A DNA stretch of 64,000 nt from Novosphingopyxis sp965218915 (GTDB lineage Bacteria; Pseudomonadota; Alphaproteobacteria; Sphingomonadales; Sphingomonadaceae), in contig NZ_OZ244708.1 in the NCBI RefSeq assembly GCF_965218915.1, forward strand, positions 310,001-374,000. The letters are read 5' to 3'. The notes under the pieces are model-generated. The model was not told the origin of the DNA. It saw nothing but the letters and a program-made list of their open reading frames with translations, and did not search any database. The first letter of the stretch is position 1. Every line of letters starts with the position of its first letter. Below, piece after piece: positions 60,554 to 64,000 of the stretch. The position numbers and the translations under genes are program-made.

Positions 60554-60635
60554 CGAACAGTGATAGCGATTGCGCGGGGCGAGGCAAGGCGGGGCAATGC
60601 GATGCCATGATGTTCGGGAGATACTGCCAACCCGC

Positions 60636-60717
60636 CGTCATCCCGGACTTGATCCGGGATCCAGGGCCCAGCGGCGGTGCCATCTCGCCCTGGATTCCGG
60701 GTCAAGCCCGGAATGCC
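60636..60717. repeat. Paired palindromic element, GGACTTGATCCGG type
   Basis: CGTCATCCCGGACTTGATCC at the left and GATTCCGGGTCAAGCCCGGAATGCCG-like bases at the right form an inverted pair about 80 bp long, as at 16320-16411. It lies between clpS and murA. Confidence 0.8.
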
Positions 60718-60793
60718 GCGATTTTTTAGGGTTGGAGTAGGCTCAAATCAACCGGCTGGCCGCGAAATCTGTCGAGCCGGATTTACCAACCCC

Positions 60794-61120
60794 TCAAGCC
60801 TTCTCCAGCGTGCATTGCAGCGGGTGCTGGTTCTGCCGGGCGAAATCCATGACCTGGTTTACCTTGGTCTCGGCCACCTCATAGCTGAAGATGCCGCACA
60901 CGCCCACGCCGCGCTGGTGGACGTGAAGCATGACCCGGGTCGCCTCGTCGGTGTCCATGGTGAAGAAGCGCTTGAGGCAATGCACCACGAATTCCATCGG
61001 CGTGTAATCGTCGTTCAGCATCAGCACCTTGTACTGGCTCGGCTGCTTGGTCTTGGGCCGCGTGCGGGTGGCGATGCCGACCGAGGGACCGCCGGGATCC
61101 TGCTCGTCATCCTTGGCCAT
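60794..61120 (-). CDS. clpS: ATP-dependent Clp protease adaptor ClpS
   Basis: This 108-residue adaptor delivers N-degron substrates to ClpAP. The core has YKVLMLNDDYTPMEFVVHCLKRFF (substrate pocket Asn-Asp-Asp), VMLHVHQRGVGVCGIFSYEVAETKVNQVMDFAR and HPLQCTLEKA. ATG 61120 (MAKDDEQDPGG) matches family starts; an in-frame ATG at 61165 would add 15 residues and neither has a strong ribosome site. Confidence 0.93.
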   Translation of the reverse strand: MAKDDEQDPGGPSVGIATRTRPKTKQPSQYKVLMLNDDYTPMEFVVHCLKRFFTMDTDEATRVMLHVHQRGVGVCGIFSYEVAETKVNQVMDFARQNQHPLQCTLEKA

Positions 61121-61249
61121 GCGAATCGAAAGCGGGCGGAGCGTTGAGGTGCTGGGGTGATTCATATCGTTTCAAAATATGGCATGGCGGGGCGATGGGG
61201 CAAGCCCCGCTGTGATCGGCTGCCCGACTTTCCGTCTTCAAGCGGCATG

Positions 61250-61280
61250 AAAAAGGCCGCCCCCATTGCCGGGAGCGGCC
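61250..61280 (-). terminator. Rho-independent terminator of the phasin gene
   Basis: On the minus strand GGCCGCTCCC pairs with GGGGGCGGCC and is followed by UUUUUC. It lies 31 bp past the phasin stop codon. Confidence 0.85.
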
Positions 61281-61310
61281 CAAATTTCATTCATGTTGAA
61301 GCCCGTGGCT

Positions 61311-62069
61311 TCAGGCGTCGATCTTCATCTTCTCGCCGGCTTCGGCCATGCGGCTCGACAGCGGCTGGAACATGTCACCGAAAAGCTTCACCATCTTCTC
61401 GGTGTTCTTCGAAGCCTGCTCGACCATCACGTCGAAATTCTTGCGGGCATATTCGCCCTGCAGCTGGAACAACTCGGTCGGCGATTTCACCGAGGTGAAG
61501 TCCTTCATGGAGCTCGACGCGGTCTCGAAGCTCTTCTTGGCGAACTCCATATTCTCGCGGCCCATTTCCTGCACGCCCTCGGCGCCGATCTTGCCGGCTT
61601 CGACGAACGCTTCGACGTTGCCGCGGCTGAATTCGCCGGCCTGCGTCATCATCTGCGTGGTCTTCTCCGAAGCGGCCTTGGCGCGCTCGGACATGTCGCC
61701 CATGATCTTGCTGGTCTGGTCGGTCATTTTTGCGGTGGTGTTGGCCATGATTGTATTTCCTTTTTCGATGCTCCGGGTGACGGCCTTTTGCGGGGCCTCT
61801 GCCGGAGCGGTCTGTTTGATGATGTCCTTGGCCACGTCAGCGGCCTTGGGTTCTTCGGTCTTCGCCGCGACCTTGGGGGTCTCGGCGGGCTTGGCAGCGG
61901 CCTTGGGAGCCTCCGCCTTCGCTTCGACCTTGGCGTCGTCCGCCTTGGCCGCTGTCTTCGGGCTTGCCTCGACCTTGGCAGACGGTTTCGCCGTCCGCTC
62001 GGCCGGGGCAGCCTTCTTGTTCCCTGATGCGGGAGCCTTTGATTTCGGTGCTGTCTTGCGAGCAGTCAT
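61311..62069 (-). CDS. Phasin with a Lys/Ala/Pro-rich N-terminal extension
   Basis: This 252-residue protein has two parts. Residues 1-107 are Ala/Lys/Pro/Glu-rich low complexity (KAPASGNKKAAPAERTAKPS-like), recalling histone-H1-like tails. Residues 108-252 are a Phasin_2 domain with GNVEAFVEAGKIGAEG, FETASSSMKDFTSVKSPTELFQLQGEYARKNFD and a final helix, which coats PHA granules. An internal ATG at 61748 with a good ribosome site lies exactly at the domain start. phaC is upstream on the same strand. Confidence 0.9.
   Translation of the reverse strand: MTARKTAPKSKAPASGNKKAAPAERTAKPSAKVEASPKTAAKADDAKVEAKAEAPKAAAKPAETPKVAAKTEEPKAADVAKDIIKQTAPAEAPQKAVTRSIEKGNTIMANTTAKMTDQTSKIMGDMSERAKAASEKTTQMMTQAGEFSRGNVEAFVEAGKIGAEGVQEMGRENMEFAKKSFETASSSMKDFTSVKSPTELFQLQGEYARKNFDVMVEQASKNTEKMVKLFGDMFQPLSSRMAEAGEKMKIDA
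61756..61763 (-). promoter_or_regulatory. Internal Shine-Dalgarno within the phasin gene
   Basis: AAAGGAAA lies seven bases before the in-frame ATG at 61748, in an AT-rich patch unlike the surrounding coding DNA. Initiation here would give a 145-residue protein of usual phasin length. Confidence 0.5.
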
Positions 62070-62226
62070 CGTCCATCCGTTCCTTCTATGCTGCGTTGCA
62101 CAATAAGGGGTCGGGAGATGATTGTCAAGAGATATTGTGCAGTGCAACAAAGTTGAAACACCGCAGGAAACGGGCGTTTCGTCGCCACCTTAACGATTTT
62201 TTTGCTGCAGTTGCATGACGGCCGGG

Positions 62227-64000
62227 CTAACGGCTTTTCACATAGCTTCCGGGCGCATCCTCGATCGCCTTGAGCTTGCCCTTGCCCGGCTTGCGGCCGC
62301 CCTTGGCGTCGACTTCCTCCGGCGCACGCGCCTTCAGCCATTCGATCCAGTCGGGCCACCAGCTGCCCTTGGTCTCGCTGGCGCCATCGATGAACTGGGC
62401 GAGCGTATCCACGTCCGCATCCTCATTGGTCCAATATTGATATTTGCCCGATGACGGCGGGTTGACCACACCCGCGATATGGCCCGACCCGGCGAGGATG
62501 AAGCGCTTTTCGCCGGACAGATGGTCCATCAGCTTCCACACGCTGGCGACCGGCGCGATATGGTCTTCCTTACCCGCCTGAATATAGACCGGCGTCTCGA
62601 TTTTGTTCAGATCGATCGGCGTGCCGTCGATGCGGATCGCGCCGGGCTTGGCCAGCTTGTTGCCGCGGTAGAGATCGCCCAGATAGGAGCGGTGCCATTT
62701 GCTGGGCAGGTTGGTGGTGTCGCCGTTCCAGTGAAGCAGGTCGAACGCCGGATAATCCTCGCCCAGCAGATAATTGGTGACGACATAGTTCCAGATCAGG
62801 TCGCGCCCACGCAGCATGTTGAAGGTCGCGGCCATATAGCGCCCGTCGAGATAGCCCGGCTCGCTGAGCTGCTGCACCAGCTCCATATGCTCGTCGCCGG
62901 TGAACAGCAGCAGGTCGCCCGCTTCCTCGAAATCCACCTGCGCGGTAAAGAAGGTGGCGCTGGCGACCTTGTCTTCCTCGCCGCGTTCCGCCAGCAGCGC
63001 CAGCGTGGCGGCGAGCGTGGTGCCGGCCACGCAGTAACCGATGGTGTGCACGTCCTTCACGTCCAGCGCCTCGCGCACCGTATCGATCGCGTCGATCTGC
63101 GCGGCGATATAATCGTCCCAAATAACATCGGCCATCGACGCGTCGGCCGATTTCCAGCTGACCATGAACAAAGTGACGCCCTGTTCCACCGCCCATCTGA
63201 CGAAGCTCTTCTTCTCGTTGAGATCGAGGATGTAGAAGCGGTTGATCCACGGCGGGAACACGATCAGCGGGGTCTTCAGCACCTTGTCCGTGCTCGGCGT
63301 ATATTGGATCAGCTGGTAGAGCAGGGTTTCGCGAACCACCTTGCCGGGCGTCATGGCGATGTTGACGCCGAGCTCGAACGCATCGGGATCGGTGTGGGTG
63401 AGCTGGCCCTTGCGCAGATCGGCCAGCATATGCTCGAGCCCCTTGAGCAGGCTCTCCCCGCGCGTTTCATAGGCCCGCTCGAGCACCTGCGGGTTGGTCA
63501 GCGCGAAATTGGTCGGCGATACCGCGTCCAGCGCGTTCGACAGGTTGAAGCGCAGCTTGGCCTTTGCCTCCGGGTCGAGCCCGTCGATATCGTCGGCCCA
63601 GGCCAGCATGCGCTCGGCGGTGAATTGATAGGCCTGCGCGATCGCCGCGAAAATCGGATGGTTCTCCCAGCCTTCATGGTGGAACCGTTTGTCCCTGGCC
63701 TCGGCCGGCTTGGTCCAGCCTTCCAGCCCGGCGGTCATCATCTTGCCCCAATAATCGAAGCCGGAAACCATGATATCGGCCTGCTGGCGCATTGCGGCCA
63801 TCGGGTCCTGCACGCCCAGGCGGTAGCCGGCGGGCGCGTCGGCGCCTTCCATCCAGCGGCGCATCATCGCCTCAGATCGCGCGGCGAGCGAGCCGTCGGC
63901 GATCTGCTCGGCGGCGAACTCGGCGAGCAGCTGCTGCGCGCGCAAGCTGACGAAGCCCCATTGCTGCATCTGCTCGAGCAGGTTCTGCGTGCCCTCGGCG
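62227..64000 (-). CDS. phaC: Class I poly(3-hydroxyalkanoate) synthase (5' end outside the window)
   Basis: The frame is open to the right edge, so the N terminus is missing; 590 codons are visible. It polymerises hydroxyacyl-CoA into PHA. The lipase-like box GYCVAGTTLA carries the catalytic Cys (codon 63031-63033); NGDTTNLPSKWHR carries the Asp and GSGHIAGVVNPP the His. PPWINRFYILDLNEKKSFVRW and TPLIVFPPW are typical of class I. The tail is basic (GGRKPGKGKLKA). phasin and phaB in this window complete the PHB set apart from a thiolase. Confidence 0.96.
   Translation of the reverse strand, partial: AEGTQNLLEQMQQWGFVSLRAQQLLAEFAAEQIADGSLAARSEAMMRRWMEGADAPAGYRLGVQDPMAAMRQQADIMVSGFDYWGKMMTAGLEGWTKPAEARDKRFHHEGWENHPIFAAIAQAYQFTAERMLAWADDIDGLDPEAKAKLRFNLSNALDAVSPTNFALTNPQVLERAYETRGESLLKGLEHMLADLRKGQLTHTDPDAFELGVNIAMTPGKVVRETLLYQLIQYTPSTDKVLKTPLIVFPPWINRFYILDLNEKKSFVRWAVEQGVTLFMVSWKSADASMADVIWDDYIAAQIDAIDTVREALDVKDVHTIGYCVAGTTLAATLALLAERGEEDKVASATFFTAQVDFEEAGDLLLFTGDEHMELVQQLSEPGYLDGRYMAATFNMLRGRDLIWNYVVTNYLLGEDYPAFDLLHWNGDTTNLPSKWHRSYLGDLYRGNKLAKPGAIRIDGTPIDLNKIETPVYIQAGKEDHIAPVASVWKLMDHLSGEKRFILAGSGHIAGVVNPPSSGKYQYWTNEDADVDTLAQFIDGASETKGSWWPDWIEWLKARAPEEVDAKGGRKPGKGKLKAIEDAPGSYVKSR

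Noticed and set aside
1..64000. tRNA or rRNA genes, insertion sequences, prophage
   Set aside because: No intergenic stretch gave a cloverleaf with TTC-type loop or rRNA-like sequence, and no transposase, integrase or phage structural gene was found by reading the frames.

Overview
The window is a high-GC, gene-dense chromosomal segment whose content fits a sphingomonad-type alphaproteobacterium (Sphingomonadales). Supporting points are a complete SUF operon led by an Rrf2 regulator, a TorF-like porin, a class I PHA synthase with a phasin, an M1 aminopeptidase with a signal peptide, and many short paired palindromic (REP/BIME-like) elements in the gaps. The taxonomic call is an inference from family resemblance, because no rRNA is present. 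I see no prophage, integrase, insertion sequence, CRISPR array, tRNA or rRNA gene. Most of the window is core chromosome.

Layout. 0-9 kb: end of a probable acetyltransferase, a histone-deacetylase-family hydrolase, a lipoprotein, a frameshifted EamA transporter, a GNAT enzyme, a glycine-zipper protein, RarD, an alpha/beta hydrolase with a TPR protein, and the glyoxalase pair gloA-gloB. 9-14 kb (minus strand): pyrD, ggt and a long-chain acyl-CoA ligase. 14.3-20.9 kb: the SUF operon rrf2-sufB-(small ORF)-sufC-sufD-sufS-sufT-sufA. 20.9-27.6 kb: a subtilisin-like autotransporter, dapD, ppc and an HNH nuclease. 27.6-33 kb: gluQ, a HIG1 protein and a cobalamin adenosyltransferase, then the ergothioneine genes egtB and egtD, then 3-hydroxybutyryl-CoA dehydrogenase. 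33-40.6 kb (minus strand): TorF porin, MscS channel, cystathionine beta-lyase, sulfurtransferase, an FeS-type photolyase and a proline-rich membrane protein. 40.7-44.4 kb: queF, a thioesterase and an M1 aminopeptidase. 44.5-50.1 kb (minus strand): a HerA-like ATPase, an HtrA/DegP protease and hflK-hflC. 50.2-55.8 kb: mrp/apbC, a CoA-binding protein, an orphan molybdopterin hydroxylase subunit, ferrochelatase and phaB. 55.8-64 kb: a nuclease remnant, an RHH protein, a NikR-like regulator divergent from a TonB-dependent receptor, murA, clpS, a phasin with an unusual N-terminal extension, and phaC running off the right edge.

Functional themes are Fe-S cluster assembly (suf, mrp), redox and thiol protection (glyoxalases, ergothioneine, ggt, sulfurtransferase), tRNA queuosine (queF, gluQ), envelope proteolysis (htrA, hflKC), polyhydroxybutyrate metabolism (phaB, phasin, phaC, hydroxybutyryl-CoA dehydrogenase) and metal-responsive outer-membrane uptake.

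The most unusual observations are these. Palindromic elements have invaded the SUF operon repeatedly; one copy lies in frame inside sufS, adding about 55 residues, and another supplies the Shine-Dalgarno of sufD. The NikR-like regulator has lost three of the four canonical nickel ligands but carries a His-rich tail, and a 21-bp palindrome sits between it and the receptor. The phasin gene has a second, well-placed internal ribosome-binding site that could yield two proteins.
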